NCBI GenBank assembly: GCA_963730225.1
Contig: CAVSQX010000005.1
Span: 62,001 to 126,000 of the forward strand
Source: CAVSQX01 sp963730225
GTDB taxonomy: Bacteria; Planctomycetota; Phycisphaerae; Tepidisphaerales; Tepidisphaeraceae
DNA length: 64,000 nucleotides
Reading direction: 5' to 3'
Position 1 is the first letter of the stretch. Each line of letters begins with the position of its first letter. Positions 15,541 to 24,734 of this stretch are shown in pieces. The translations under genes were made by a program, and so were the position numbers. A model generated the notes under the pieces. That model was not told where the DNA came from, did not search any database, and saw nothing but the letters and a program-made list of their open reading frames with translations.

Positions 15541-16986
15541 ATGCTCGCCGCCCCGGTTCTCACAGGCTTGGCCTCCATTGTCGGGACGACCAATGTCATC
15601 TCCGATCCGTCCGAGCTTCTGGTTTACGAATCCGACGGGTTCACCATCGCCCGCGCCCGCCCGGCGGCGGTCGTGTTTGCCGAATCCGTCGATCACGTCG
15701 TGCAAGCCGTCAAGCTTCTGGCGAAACATGACATCCAAATCGTCCCCCGCGGCTCGGGCACCGGACTCACCGGCGGATGCGTCGCCTTCGCCGATGGCGT
15801 GATTCTCTCCACCGCCAAGCTCAAGCGCATTCTGCAAATCGATCTGGCCAGCCGCGTCGCCCATGTCCAGGCCGGGGTCCGAAACACACAACTTTCCGAC
15901 GCCGTCGCCAAGCGGCCCGGCGGATCGGCGTATCACTTCGCGCCCGATCCCTCCAGCCAGCGCGCCAGCACCATCGGCGGCAACGCCGCCACCAACGCCG
16001 GCGGCATCCACACCCTCAAGGATTTCGTCTCCAGCAATCACGTCCTGGGTCTGGAACTTGTTTTGGCCGACGGGAATGTCGTGCAAGTCGGCGGCTGCGA
16101 CGGCCGTTACGAATCGGATGATTTCGATCTGCCCGGCCTGATCTGCGGCAGCGAAGGAACTTTCGGCATCATCACTTCGCTGTGGGTTCGCCTTGTTCCC
16201 AAGCCGCCGGGCTTCCGCACGGTGACCGCGACGTTCACAGAATCCGCCGACTGCTGCGACGCCGTCAGCGACATCATCGCCGCCGGCCTTCTCCCCGGGG
16301 CCATGGAAATGATGGACGGCGCGATGATCCGCGCCGTCGAGGATGCGTTTCATCTTGGCTTTCCGGCCGACGCGCAGGCGTTGCTCTTGATCGATCTGGA
16401 CGGAATCGACGAGCTTCTCGATGCCGAGCTGGCGCGCGTGCTGGCGATATGCCAACAGCGCCGCGCCGCATCGACCGATCACACGGCCGATCCGCATCGC
16501 CGCGCCGCTTTATGGAAGGCCCGCAAAGGGGCGTTCGGCGCGATCGGCCGAATCAGCCACAGCTACTGCACGCAGGATGCCTGCGTTCCGCGCAGCCGCC
16601 TGGCCGAGGTGCTGATTCGCATCGATGAAATCGGCCGCAAATACGGGCTGAAAATCCCCAGTGCGTTCCACGCCGGCGATGGAAATGTGCATCCGATTTT
16701 TCTCTATGACGATCGAGACGAAGCTCAGATACAAAAAACGCTCGCCGCCGCCGAGGAGGTATTGCAGTATTGCGTCGATGTCGGCGGCACCATCACCGGC
16801 GAGCACGGCGTCGGCGCCGAGAAGCTGCATTTGATGCCCTATCTTTTCGACCGCGCGACGATGGGGCAGTTCGCAGCCGTCAAACGAGCATTCGATCCGC
16901 ACGAGCGCATCAACGCCGGCAAGCAAATCCCCAGCGACAAAGTTCCCATCACGCTGCTCAAACCCGGCCGACACGTTCCCCAGTGA
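15541..16986 (+). CDS. glcD: FAD-linked oxidase, GlcD-type (glycolate or lactate dehydrogenase subunit)
   Basis: FAD-dependent 2-hydroxyacid dehydrogenase of the vanillyl-alcohol-oxidase fold that oxidises glycolate or D-lactate. The FAD domain is intact: IVPRGSGTGLTGGCVAFADG (about 70-89), DPSSQRASTIGGNAATNAGG and ICGSEGTFGIITSLWVRLVPKP. The C-terminal cap holds HAGDGNVHPIFLYD with the substrate and metal His, and TITGEHGVGAEK near 425. Its 481 residues fit GlcD. No glcE, glcF or iron-sulfur partner lies nearby, so it may work alone or with distant partners. The ATG starts right after a TTGCCTA palindrome, with no clear ribosome site. A GGATGAA palindrome broken by the IS3 element follows. 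Confidence 0.88.
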   Translation: MLAAPVLTGLASIVGTTNVISDPSELLVYESDGFTIARARPAAVVFAESVDHVVQAVKLLAKHDIQIVPRGSGTGLTGGCVAFADGVILSTAKLKRILQIDLASRVAHVQAGVRNTQLSDAVAKRPGGSAYHFAPDPSSQRASTIGGNAATNAGGIHTLKDFVSSNHVLGLELVLADGNVVQVGGCDGRYESDDFDLPGLICGSEGTFGIITSLWVRLVPKPPGFRTVTATFTESADCCDAVSDIIAAGLLPGAMEMMDGAMIRAVEDAFHLGFPADAQALLLIDLDGIDELLDAELARVLAICQQRRAASTDHTADPHRRAALWKARKGAFGAIGRISHSYCTQDACVPRSRLAEVLIRIDEIGRKYGLKIPSAFHAGDGNVHPIFLYDDRDEAQIQKTLAAAEEVLQYCVDVGGTITGEHGVGAEKLHLMPYLFDRATMGQFAAVKRAFDPHERINAGKQIPSDKVPITLLKPGRHVPQ

Positions 16987-17085
16987 CAGAAAGGATGAAG
17001 GATGAAATATGGCATGCCTTCTGGACTTCCCCACGTTTGGTGGGCGCGCGAAAGGGACAGATAATGACGGTCCCAGGAGCGTGTC

Positions 17086-17367
17086 ATGGCAAGACGAAAA
17101 TTCAGCCGGGAGTTCAAGCTGTCGGCGGTGAAGCTGGTCAATGAACAGGGGTACAGCATCGTCGATGCGGCCAAGAGTCTGGGGATCGACGCAGCCAACG
17201 TGCGCAGTTGGGTGGAGAAGTTCTCAGAAGAAGCGGGATTGGCGCCCAGCGGGGAAGGAGCGGTGGCGGCGGAGTTGCGTCGGTTGCGCAAGGAGAACGC
17301 GCGGCTGTTGATGGAGCGGGAGATTTTAAAAAAAGCGGCGGCATTCTTCGCCAGGGAGCAGCCGTGA
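17086..17367 (+). CDS. IS3-family transposase OrfA
   Basis: A 93-residue DNA-binding subunit. It has a helix-turn-helix (RKFSREFKLSAVKLVNEQGYSIVDAAKSLGI, inside residues 3-34, written here only for orientation as FSREFKLSAVKL) that recognises the terminal repeats, then a leucine-rich coiled coil (LRRLRKENARLLMEREILKK, 68-87) for oligomerisation. The codons TTA AAA AAA near 17328 form an A7 run where a -1 shift joins OrfA to OrfB, as in other IS3 elements. The stop overlaps the GTG of orfB (GTGA). Confidence 0.93.
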   Translation: MARRKFSREFKLSAVKLVNEQGYSIVDAAKSLGIDAANVRSWVEKFSEEAGLAPSGEGAVAAELRRLRKENARLLMEREILKKAAAFFAREQP

Positions 17368-18221
17368 AGTTCGCGTTTATCCGGGACCATCGGGTCTACT
17401 GGCCGGTGACGGTGATCTGCGGGGTGTTGAAAGTGAGCCGCAGCGGATTCTTCGCGTGGCTGAAGCGGCCGGCGTCGGCGCGAAGTCGGCGTCGGCGGGA
17501 ATTGATCGAGAAGATCCGCATCGCGCACCGGGAGAATCGAGAGCTTTACGGCAGTCCGCGGGTGCATCGGGCGTTGTTGATCGACGGCGAATCGGTCAGC
17601 CGAAACACGGTGGCCAAGTTGATGCGACAGGAGAAGATTCGGGCCAAACGCAGGCGAAAATTCGTTCCGCGGACCACCGACAGCCGCCATCAGCATCCGA
17701 TCGCGGACAACTTGCTGGATCGCCAGTTCCAGGCATCCGGGCCGGATTGCAAATGGGTCGCGGACATCACGTATATTCCGACCGACCAAGGCTGGCTGTA
17801 CCTGGCCGGTGTGCTGGACTGCTTCAGCCGAAAAGTCGTCGGCAGGTCGATGGCGGATCACTTGCAGACGAGTTTGGTCCGCGATGCGTTGCAGATGGCG
17901 TTGACTCAGCGACGGCATTCGAGCGGACTGCTGCACCATAGCGATCGCGGCGTGCAGTATGCCAGCGAGGATTACCAGCATCTGCTCCAGACTCATGGTC
18001 TCACCGCCAGCATGAGCGCCAAAGGCGATTGCTGGGACAACGCGATAATGGAGAGCTTCAGGGCCACGCTCAAGACAGAGCAGATTCATCCAAGCCGCCA
18101 CGCGACCCGCCAGCCGGCCCGGCAGGCGATATTTGAATACATCGAAGTCTTCTACAATAGAAAGCGACTGCACAGTTCGTTAGGCTACGTCAGCCCCGAA
18201 TCGTTCGAGGCGGCAGCCTGA
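17364..18221 (+). CDS. IS3-family transposase OrfB (DDE integrase domain)
   Basis: The catalytic part of the transposase, made mainly as an OrfAB fusion by -1 frameshifting. The HTH_21 region (ELIEKIRIAHRENRELYGSP) is followed by the rve integrase core with its DDE triad: Asp in KWVADITYIP, Asp in LLHHSDRGVQYAS, Glu in CWDNAIMESF 35 residues later. The C-terminus YIEVFYNRKRLHSSLGYVSPESF is typical. It is full length with no disruption, so it is probably functional. GTG 17364 is the likely independent start, overlapping the orfA stop. Confidence 0.94.
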   Translation: MKFAFIRDHRVYWPVTVICGVLKVSRSGFFAWLKRPASARSRRRRELIEKIRIAHRENRELYGSPRVHRALLIDGESVSRNTVAKLMRQEKIRAKRRRKFVPRTTDSRHQHPIADNLLDRQFQASGPDCKWVADITYIPTDQGWLYLAGVLDCFSRKVVGRSMADHLQTSLVRDALQMALTQRRHSSGLLHHSDRGVQYASEDYQHLLQTHGLTASMSAKGDCWDNAIMESFRATLKTEQIHPSRHATRQPARQAIFEYIEVFYNRKRLHSSLGYVSPESFEAAA

Positions 18222-18281
18222 AATGGTTAACTCAGCGCGCCCACCAAACGTGGGGAAGTCCATTCCTTACTTCATCCCTCG

Positions 18282-19580
18282 TCATCCCGCCAACTTCGCC
18301 AACCCGCGCAAGCTCGCTTCCTGCTCCAGATGAAACCTCCAGCGGCCCGGCCAATCCCGATGGAACACTCCGGCCATTCCCTTTGCCGCTCCGCCCGACA
18401 ACATCACATCGCGGCGAATTGTCGTCCCGGTTTTCTCCAGCAGCGGCAGCCGTTCGGCACTGGCCTTGGCCAGCGATTCAATAACCGCCGCGAGCAAATC
18501 CTGGCGCGTCGTCGCCAGGGTAATCCCGGAAAACGCCGCCGTGCGCTGCTCGATGCTCATGCGATCTCCGGCCAGATACGGCTCAAAGCGCACGCCACTT
18601 TCGACTTTCCCCGCCGCGGCCCGATGCACCAATTTCCAAAACTTCTTCGTCGATAAATCCGCGAACAATTCCCGATGGGCCCAATTCAACGCCGATCCCG
18701 CCGCGGCCAGCGTGCCGACCGACACCCATTTCTTCCCCACGCCCAGAGCGCGCGTCAGCAGCCTTTCATCCGGCCGGGGACGATCCGTGCACAGCGCCAG
18801 AACATCCGTGCTGCCGCACACATTCAGCAACTGCCCCACCTTCGCCCCGCTTAGCAGCATCGCAGCCCCGGTGTCGATCAGCCCGGTCAGCATCGGCGTT
18901 CCCGATGTCAATGAAAACTTCCGCGCCGCTTCATCTGTGATGCGTCCGCCGATTTCATTTGCATCGCGCAACTGCGGCAACAGCCGCCGTTCCGCGCCCA
19001 CCGCATCGCACAATTCCGCGTTCCAGCCGGAAAGTTTCAGCGTGGAATAGACGCCCATGAACGACGCATTGGATGGATCGCACACCCGCGCCCCGCTCAG
19101 CGTGCGCAGCAAAAACGTCGTCAGATGTCCGACCAGATCGGCTCGCCGGAGCAACGACGGCTGATGCTCGACGAACCACGCCCAGGTTGTCGAGCTGATT
19201 CCGCCGGGAATCGGCCGATTTCCCGCCAGTCGCAGATGCCGCGTTTTTCCGACCGTTTTTTCGATTCGCCGCGCCTGCTCGACGCTGCGGCGATCCTGAT
19301 GCGTCACGATGGGCGTCAGCGCCTCTCCGCGCCGATCCATCGCCACCCACGAAGCGGCCAGCGCGTCCACCGCGATGCAATCCACCTTCCGCGCCGCCGG
19401 CCCCAGTTCCGCAACGGCATGTTTCAATGCTCGAAGAATGGCGTCAGGATCGATCTCGGCGCGCACACGGTCAAAGCGCGTGGGATAACCGGCTCGAACA
19501 ATTTTCCCCGATATCTGCCCGTCGCGCAGAATCGCCGCCTTGACGGAGGACGATCCGAAATCCAATCCGAGAACCCGCAT
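18282..19580 (-). CDS. FGGY-family carbohydrate kinase
   Basis: A sugar kinase of the xylulokinase, rhamnulokinase and sedoheptulokinase superfamily, phosphorylating a sugar or sugar alcohol with ATP. Residues 1-12 (MRVLGLDFGSSS) are the first phosphate-binding loop; ITSSTTWAW-like GGISSTTWAWFVEHQ and GLIDTGAAMLLSGA (with the catalytic Asp) follow, and the C-terminal nucleotide motif is VMLSGGAAKG. At 432 residues it is slightly short for the family. The ATG at 19580 overlaps the last base of the zinc-ribbon gene upstream, so an earlier start is unlikely. Its substrate cannot be read from sequence; sedoheptulose or xylulose are candidates. The stop falls inside a GGATGAA repeat arm. Confidence 0.82.
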   Translation of the reverse strand: MRVLGLDFGSSSVKAAILRDGQISGKIVRAGYPTRFDRVRAEIDPDAILRALKHAVAELGPAARKVDCIAVDALAASWVAMDRRGEALTPIVTHQDRRSVEQARRIEKTVGKTRHLRLAGNRPIPGGISSTTWAWFVEHQPSLLRRADLVGHLTTFLLRTLSGARVCDPSNASFMGVYSTLKLSGWNAELCDAVGAERRLLPQLRDANEIGGRITDEAARKFSLTSGTPMLTGLIDTGAAMLLSGAKVGQLLNVCGSTDVLALCTDRPRPDERLLTRALGVGKKWVSVGTLAAAGSALNWAHRELFADLSTKKFWKLVHRAAAGKVESGVRFEPYLAGDRMSIEQRTAAFSGITLATTRQDLLAAVIESLAKASAERLPLLEKTGTTIRRDVMLSGGAAKGMAGVFHRDWPGRWRFHLEQEASLRGLAKLAG

Positions 19581-19780
19581 CAGTAAACCACGAAGGTTCG
19601 GCAATCGGTGCCGTCCTGGCCGACGACGAATTTCACCGGCTTGCCGCAGCGGGGACAGCGGCCCTGATAACTCTTGCCGTCGGCGTCGCGGTAAATCCGC
19701 AGATAGACGTTGCAGCAGGCAAATCGCACGCTCAGATACGGCCGAGCCTGCGATGAGGACGATGGCGACGTGTCGGCCAT
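19580..19780 (-). CDS. Small zinc-ribbon protein
   Basis: A 66-residue protein. FACCNVYLRIYRDADGKSY followed by GRCPRCGKPVKFVVG gives two cysteine pairs (CC and CxxC) about 20 residues apart, a rubredoxin-like or zinc-ribbon knuckle. The N-terminus is a Ser-rich tail. It may bind zinc and take part in protein or RNA contacts; no function is known. It sits between the cyclodeaminase and FGGY kinase genes with almost no spacing, so the three are probably one transcript. Confidence 0.75.
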   Translation of the reverse strand: MADTSPSSSSQARPYLSVRFACCNVYLRIYRDADGKSYQGRCPRCGKPVKFVVGQDGTDCRTFVVY

Positions 19781-19784
19781 GATC

Positions 19785-20390
19785 TCACCGTGCCAAGCGG
19801 CGTTTGGCGATCGACGCCATCACGCGCTGAATTATCCCCGTCGCGGCCGCCAGTTCGGCGTTCATGGCGCTTTCAACGGCTCGACGTTCCTGCGGATCGG
19901 AAATCTCATCGACGTTGGCCCGCACGTTGTGCATCGCGCTGCGCAGGGCGGCCATCGCCAACTCGGCGCAGACGGCCAAATCGGATACCAGCCGCGGATT
20001 GGCCGAATCAACCACCTGCTGGCAGCTCTGCAAAATCGCCGCCGCCGCCGCTCCGATCGCCTGTGGCACAAGGATGCCGATCAGCAGCGCCGCCGCCAAT
20101 TCGCCCGCCCGCTGCGGCGAATCTTTGGGAAGTTTGTGGGCGGCGGCGATCGCTTCGTAGGCCGATTGATCTTCGACCATCAATTCCAAAAGCATCGATC
20201 GTCCGCGCCCAAGAAGCCCGATGGCGTCGGCGATTTTGGGGTCGTCGGTGTTGCTGTAATTCAGGGCCATCTCCCCGATGGCGGCCGCCAGGGCGCCCGC
20301 CAATGCCGCCGCGCTTCCACCGCCGGGTGTCGGTCGGCGGGCGGCGGTGGCCGACAGAAAATCGTCGATGCTCGATTGGCGATCCAGCAA
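19785..20390 (-). CDS. Cyclodeaminase / cyclohydrolase family protein
   Basis: A member of the formimidoyltetrahydrofolate cyclodeaminase (FTCD C-terminal) and methenyltetrahydrofolate cyclohydrolase (FchA) family, which act on one-carbon tetrahydrofolate adducts. The signature RRPTPGGGSAAALAGALAAA (18-37) is clear, followed by VEDQSAYEAIAAAHKLP, the substrate-pocket region, and an all-helical remainder. At 201 residues it is a stand-alone domain. Cyclodeaminase would imply histidine degradation, for which no genes are seen; cyclohydrolase is as likely. Probably cotranscribed with the zinc-ribbon gene four bases downstream. Confidence 0.83.
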   Translation of the reverse strand: MLDRQSSIDDFLSATAARRPTPGGGSAAALAGALAAAIGEMALNYSNTDDPKIADAIGLLGRGRSMLLELMVEDQSAYEAIAAAHKLPKDSPQRAGELAAALLIGILVPQAIGAAAAAILQSCQQVVDSANPRLVSDLAVCAELAMAALRSAMHNVRANVDEISDPQERRAVESAMNAELAAATGIIQRVMASIAKRRLAR

Positions 20391-20403
20391 TTTTACTTCC
20401 CGT

Positions 20404-23261
20404 TTACGGCTTCTGCACGGCCGTGTCGTGCTGCACGCCGCGCGGCGTCAGATCGACCGTAGGAAACGAATCGTACGTTCGCACGCCGCTGGCCACATGC
20501 ACGGCGGACGGATCGGGCGTGCAGATCGTCACGATGCACTGGTTCAATCTCGACCGGGCCGCGTCTCTAACTTCGTCGAGCGTCACGGCGTTGATCCGGT
20601 CGGAAAATTTCTGGTGATAATCAAACCCCAATCCGAACAGCTCGTCCAGAGCGGCGGTTTGAGATTGCTCGTCGGCCGTTTCGTTTTCCATGGCGTCGGC
20701 GGTGGTGATGAGCAGTTTCGATCGCGCGAACCAATCGGGCTGCATGTCGGCGGGGGTTCCCTGAAGACGGCCGATGTTCAGCAGAATCTGCTCGACGACT
20801 TCGTTGACCTTCGACGGCTCGCACCCGGCGAGCACGAAAAAATTGCCTGGAATCGCGGCGCTGCGCCGGGATTGTTCTGCGCTTCCACCACGTACACCAA
20901 TCCCTTACCGCGCAGGGTTTCAAACAGATATCCGGTGGGATAAACCCAACCGCCGGCCATCGCCTGTCCGACATCCAGCGGGAAATTCTCGCTTTGGCCC
21001 CAGACGCTGTCGGATATGAAACCGACCATCACGCCGGCCAGCGCCTGCTCGGTTTGTTGCACTTTCACATCCAGAACATTGACCGTCGCCTTGCCCGCCG
21101 ATGCCGCCGTCGTCGGGGCCTGCGACGGATTTCCCGCCGTCGCCGCCGACGCTTTCACGCCGGAGCCCAGATATTGCCTGGCCAGCGCCGTCGCTTGATC
21201 GGGATCGATGTCGCCGTAGATCGCCAGCACCCGTGGGCTGGCCAGCACCTTCTGCTGATACCACTGGCGAACCTGTTCGGCGGAGAATTTCTGCACGTTC
21301 TCGACGGTGCCGATGGGAATGAACTGATACGGCGAATTGCTCGGGCCGAAAAACTGCTGCTTGAAGAATCGGATCGCCTGTTGGGCCCAGTCGGCGTCTT
21401 CCTCGCTGATGGCGGCGGCGACACGCTGCTTCATTCCCGCCAACTCGGCGTCGGCGAAAGTCGGGTTGTTGACGACATCGGCATAGACGGCGAGGGTTTT
21501 TTCAAAATCCTCCTTCAAACAGGACGCCCGCCAATACCAACTGTTGTTGCCGCAGGCGCAGTTGAGTTCACCGCCAACGGAGTCGAAGAACTCGGCAATC
21601 TGCTGGGCGCTTTTGCTCGTGGTGCCGCGGACGAGCATTTCCATGGCGAGATTGCCCACGCCGTTGGTCTGCCGGTCCTCGGCCGTCACGCCGCCGAGGC
21701 TGAACATGTTCATCACCACGATCGGCGAAGTCCCGACGTGCTTGGTCAGCAGTACCACGCCGTTGTCCAGCACCGTACGATGCACCGTTTCCGTCGGCGT
21801 TTGCGCGGGAATGGCCGACTTGAGAACTTCCTGAGCCGACGCCACCGCCTGTCCCTGCGGCGATTCGGCGGGGTACATCACGGTCGTGATCAATTTGCTC
21901 GTGTCGAGATATTTTTTCGCCGCCGCCTGCAAATCCGCAGCCGTGAGCCGCTGGATTCGCTCGACGTATTTGTCCTGAAAATCCGGGTCGCCGGTCATCA
22001 TGAAATCGTCCGCCAGCGACGAGCAGATTTCCTCCGCCGTCTCCAGCGATTTCACCCGCGCCACTTTGATCTGCACCTTCGCCCGATCGATGCGATCCTG
22101 GTCGATCGGCTCATCTTTCAGATGCTGGAGCAGTTTCAGCGTTTCTGCGGTGGCGGTCTCGACCTTGTCGGGATCGAGCTGCATATCGACAGCGAACGTG
22201 CCATCCACGTACGGCGGCGTGTCATCGTCGGCGCCGATCTGGCTGACGAGTTGCTTGTCATCGCGCAAATCTTCCACCGCCAGCGAGCTGTCTCCGCCGC
22301 CCACGATCGTGGCGAGCAAATCCATCACGTACAGATCGGGATGCTGAAGCTTGACCGATGGAAATCCCAGCTCCAGCCGTGCCTGCCCGAGCTTGGGGAA
22401 GCTGGCCGTCAGCGTGCGCGGGGCGACGACGGGCGGTTCGGACTCGATGTCGTGCGAAAAAACCCGCTTGGGCTTGGCATCGCTGACATATTTGCGAACC
22501 GTCGCCAGCATCTGCTCGGGATCCAAATCGCCGACGACGCAGAAAATCATGTTGCTCGGCTCGTAGGCCAACTCGTAGTACGACCGCACATCCTCCCAGT
22601 TCAATCCCTGAATCACCTCCTGATATCCGATCACCGGAACGCGTGCCGGGCTGACCCGATAGCGATTCATCGCCGACATGTAGGCGAATTGCCGATCGGG
22701 CTCGCCCTTACCCATTTCCAACTCGCGCTGCACCACCTGAAATTCCCGCCGATATTCCGGCGCCGTGATCTGCGCCCCCAGCAGCCAGCCGGTCACCAGA
22801 TCCACTGCCTGCTCAAAATGCGGCGGCGTCGTGTTCACAAAAAACGCCGTGTTTTCTTCGGTGGTGTAGGCGTTGGAATTGTTGCCGATCTGCTGAAGCA
22901 GATTGCGATTCTCCGCCTCGGTTCGCCGATCGTTGCTTCCCCCCGCCACCAGATGTTCCAGTAGATGGCTCAGCCCGCCGCCGAGCCATTTTCCTTCGTA
23001 GACACCGCCGGTGCCGACCAGTCCGCGGATTGCCACCACCGGCGTCGCGGCCCGCTTGACGATGATCGTCATGTTATTTCGCAGCACCGCGACGATCTCA
23101 TCGGGCCGATTCACCAGCCGAAATTTCTCCGCCCCGTATCCGATCATCTCGGATTTATTCTGCATCAATTCGCCGCCGCCCGCGGACGGCTCAGTGGTCT
23201 GCGCAGCGGCCAGCACGGCCGTGAGCGTGATCGCCAACGGAAAAGCACAAAACCGCATCAT
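20404..23261 (-). CDS. M16 family (pitrilysin-type) zinc peptidase, frame interrupted near the 3' end
   Basis: A secreted or periplasmic two-lobe zinc peptidase. A signal peptide is visible (MMRFCAFPLAITLTAVLAAAQ). The inverted zinc motif HxxEH is intact as HLLEH (99-103), with the distal Glu in YTTEENTAFFV. A second, inactive M16 half begins around residue 490 (TVLDNGVVLLTKHVGTSPIV), as in full-length family members. The frame breaks near 20846: after RFQAIF the continuation VLAGCEPSKVNEVVEQIL is in another frame. Adding one T to the six-T run restores 952 residues, so a homopolymer error is probable. The start has a good ribosome site (GGAGACATTTCG). The response-regulator gene lies 26 bases upstream on the same strand. 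Confidence 0.85.
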
Positions 23262-23287
23262 CGAAATGTCTCCAGGGGGTTGGACGA

Positions 23288-23797
23288 TCAGAGTCCGGTC
23301 GTGTCGTCCTGTTCGATTTCGTTCAGGTAGGTCAGCGCCCGCTCCAGCTCGCTCTTGAGATGTCGAACCCGCAGCAGACTCTTCACCCGCGTCTGCAATT
23401 CCACCTTGTTCACCGGCTTGCTGACAAAATCATCGGTGCCGCATTCGGTCGCCTGCTCGATGTCGCCCAATTCGTTCAGAGCGGTGACCATGAGGATTTG
23501 AATGTCCTTGGTTTTCGCATCGCTCTTGATTCGCCGGCAGACCTGAAACCCGCTCATGCGCGGCATCATGATATCCAGCAAAATCAGATCGGGATTGTGC
23601 TCGGCCACCTTGGCCAGCGCTTCGACGCCATCCGCCGCCGTCACGATCTTCACCGGCAGCGACTCCAGAAACGCCTGGAGCAACTCGACGTTTTGAGCGT
23701 TGTCATCCACGATTAGAACCGTGGATTGCATGACGAAGGTTTCGTGATTGACCGCGCCGGCGTCCTGCGCGGCGGGGTTGGATGCGCTGTGGGTCAT
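23288..23797 (-). CDS. Response regulator, receiver domain with coiled tail
   Basis: A 169-residue receiver protein. STVLIVDDNAQN has the acidic pair, PDLILLDIMMPRMSG the phosphoacceptor Asp75, ILMVTALNE the switch Thr and DDFVSKPVNK the conserved Lys. After the receiver a short helical tail (LRVRHLKSELERALTYLNEIEQ) could form a coiled coil. There is no DNA-binding output, so it probably acts through protein contacts. The start at 23797 is supported by a -35/-10 pair ending 14 bases upstream; an internal Met at residue 23 is the alternative start. Possibly cotranscribed with the M16 peptidase gene. No kinase is adjacent. Confidence 0.85.
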   Translation of the reverse strand: MTHSASNPAAQDAGAVNHETFVMQSTVLIVDDNAQNVELLQAFLESLPVKIVTAADGVEALAKVAEHNPDLILLDIMMPRMSGFQVCRRIKSDAKTKDIQILMVTALNELGDIEQATECGTDDFVSKPVNKVELQTRVKSLLRVRHLKSELERALTYLNEIEQDDTTGL

Positions 23798-23811
23798 AGG
23801 GCGAAAATTGG

Positions 23812-23840
23812 ACTATAGACCTGTGGCGGGTTCCTGTAAA
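23812..23840 (-). promoter_or_regulatory. Promoter of the response-regulator gene
   Basis: On the minus strand TTTACA (23840-23835) stands 17 bases before TATAGT (23817-23812), close to the sigma-70 consensus. Transcription would start near 23805, leaving a leader of only about eight bases. Confidence 0.6.
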
Positions 23841-23856
23841 GATTTGGCATCTGCAG

Positions 23857-23903
23857 CCGGCTCGCAAGCGAGCCGGACCGGCGGGCATCCCCGCCGGCTA
23901 AAC
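23857..23903. repeat. Pair of palindromic repeats, one with GTTTAGC head
   Basis: Two hairpins in tandem: GCCGGCTCGC AA GCGAGCCGG, then CCGGCGGG CATCC CCGCCGG followed by CTAAAC (the inverse of GTTTAG). The paired arrangement recalls the BIME units of REP repeats. Its TAG triplet serves as the stop codon of the sugar isomerase gene on the minus strand. Confidence 0.72.
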
Positions 23904-24734
23904 ATGGGAAGACAAAAACCGAAAACTCTCCTCCGCCGCCGCCTGCGGATCGGCCGTGTGCGTGTAAAGCTCGACCGTCACGAATCGCCGGTATCCAATT
24001 TTCCGCAGCGCCATGCCCACCGCCTTCCAATCCAGCGATCCGTGGCCGGGAATCATGTGATAGTGCTTGCGGCCCGGAATGTCCTCCACGTGCATGTTCC
24101 AGATGCGATCACCCAGCGTGCGGATTGCGGTTCCCAAATCCTCGCCGATCACCTGGCTGTGGCCGATGTCGAGATTCGCGCCGAAGCGCGGGTGATTCAG
24201 CCGGTCGATCCACTGCCTCAATTCGGCGACGTATTCCAGGAACAATCCCGGCTCGCATTCGATGCCGAGGTTCACGCCGCGGGAATCGGCTCGATCGAGA
24301 ATGGGTCTGATGGATTCGGCAAACTGTTTGGCCGCTTTTTCCGGCGGCATTCCGCCAAGACATCGCCCGCTGGTGATGCTGATGTTCTCGGCTCCGATCG
24401 CTTTGGCGAAATCGAGCGTTTTGAAAATCAGCCGCGTGCGATCACGGCGATGTTTCGGATTGGGACTTATCAAACTCGGCTCAAAATACGGCTCGGGCGG
24501 AGCGTCTTTCCAATATCCAAACGAGCAATTGACGTTGACATTGCTGACGGCCAAATCCAGGCGCTCCAGTTCCTTTGCGATCCGGGCAATTCGCTTTTGG
24601 TTCAGCGTGGGCGGATAAGCGTGCGGCACATCGGCCAGAATCTCGACGCCTGCGAAACCGGCGGATTTGATTCCGCGCAGGGCATGGATCAACGAAAACC
24701 TTGTGTACGCATTGGTCGAAAACGCAAGCTTCAT
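23898..24734 (-). CDS. Sugar phosphate isomerase/epimerase family TIM-barrel protein
   Basis: An AP-endonuclease-2-like TIM barrel of 278 residues, the fold of xylose isomerase-like sugar isomerases. MKLAFSTNAYTRFSLIHALRGIKSAGF opens the barrel; metal ligands are visible in GIECEPG (Glu), GANLDIGHSQ (Asp, His), NMHVEDIPG (His, Glu) and the final VTVELY (Glu). The TAG stop lies in a palindromic repeat. Its ATG overlaps the tsaB stop by four bases (ATGA), so the two are cotranscribed. The substrate is not evident; family members act on inositols, ketoses or hydroxypyruvate. Confidence 0.84.
   Translation of the reverse strand: MKLAFSTNAYTRFSLIHALRGIKSAGFAGVEILADVPHAYPPTLNQKRIARIAKELERLDLAVSNVNVNCSFGYWKDAPPEPYFEPSLISPNPKHRRDRTRLIFKTLDFAKAIGAENISITSGRCLGGMPPEKAAKQFAESIRPILDRADSRGVNLGIECEPGLFLEYVAELRQWIDRLNHPRFGANLDIGHSQVIGEDLGTAIRTLGDRIWNMHVEDIPGRKHYHMIPGHGSLDWKAVGMALRKIGYRRFVTVELYTHTADPQAAAEESFRFLSSHV

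Larger units (their letters stand above)
17022..18262 (+). mobile_element. IS3-family insertion sequence, complete
   Basis: A 1241-base element with perfect 28-base terminal inverted repeats: the left end (17022-17049) begins TGGACTTCCCCACG and the right end (18235-18262) ends CGTGGGGAAGTCCA. Flanking TTC on both sides (17019-17021 and 18263-18265) is a three-base target duplication, usual for IS3. It carries overlapping orfA and orfB with an A7 slippery run. Intact ends, an intact target duplication and open frames suggest a recent insertion that may still be mobile. Confidence 0.95.
16990..18287. repeat. GGATGAA palindrome interrupted by the IS3 element
   Basis: The left arm (16990-17012) reads AAAGGATGAAGGATGAAAT, with a seven-base period. 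The right arm (about 18267-18287) is its inverted form, CTTCATCCCTCGTCATCC. Without the insertion sequence the arms would be separated by about a dozen bases between glcD and the convergent FGGY kinase gene. The right arm overlaps the kinase stop codon. Confidence 0.65.

Noticed and set aside
20994..22964. A 656-codon open frame opposite the M16 peptidase gene
   Set aside because: It is the antisense shadow of a well-conserved peptidase; its product is low-complexity Arg/His-rich sequence, as expected from GC-rich DNA.
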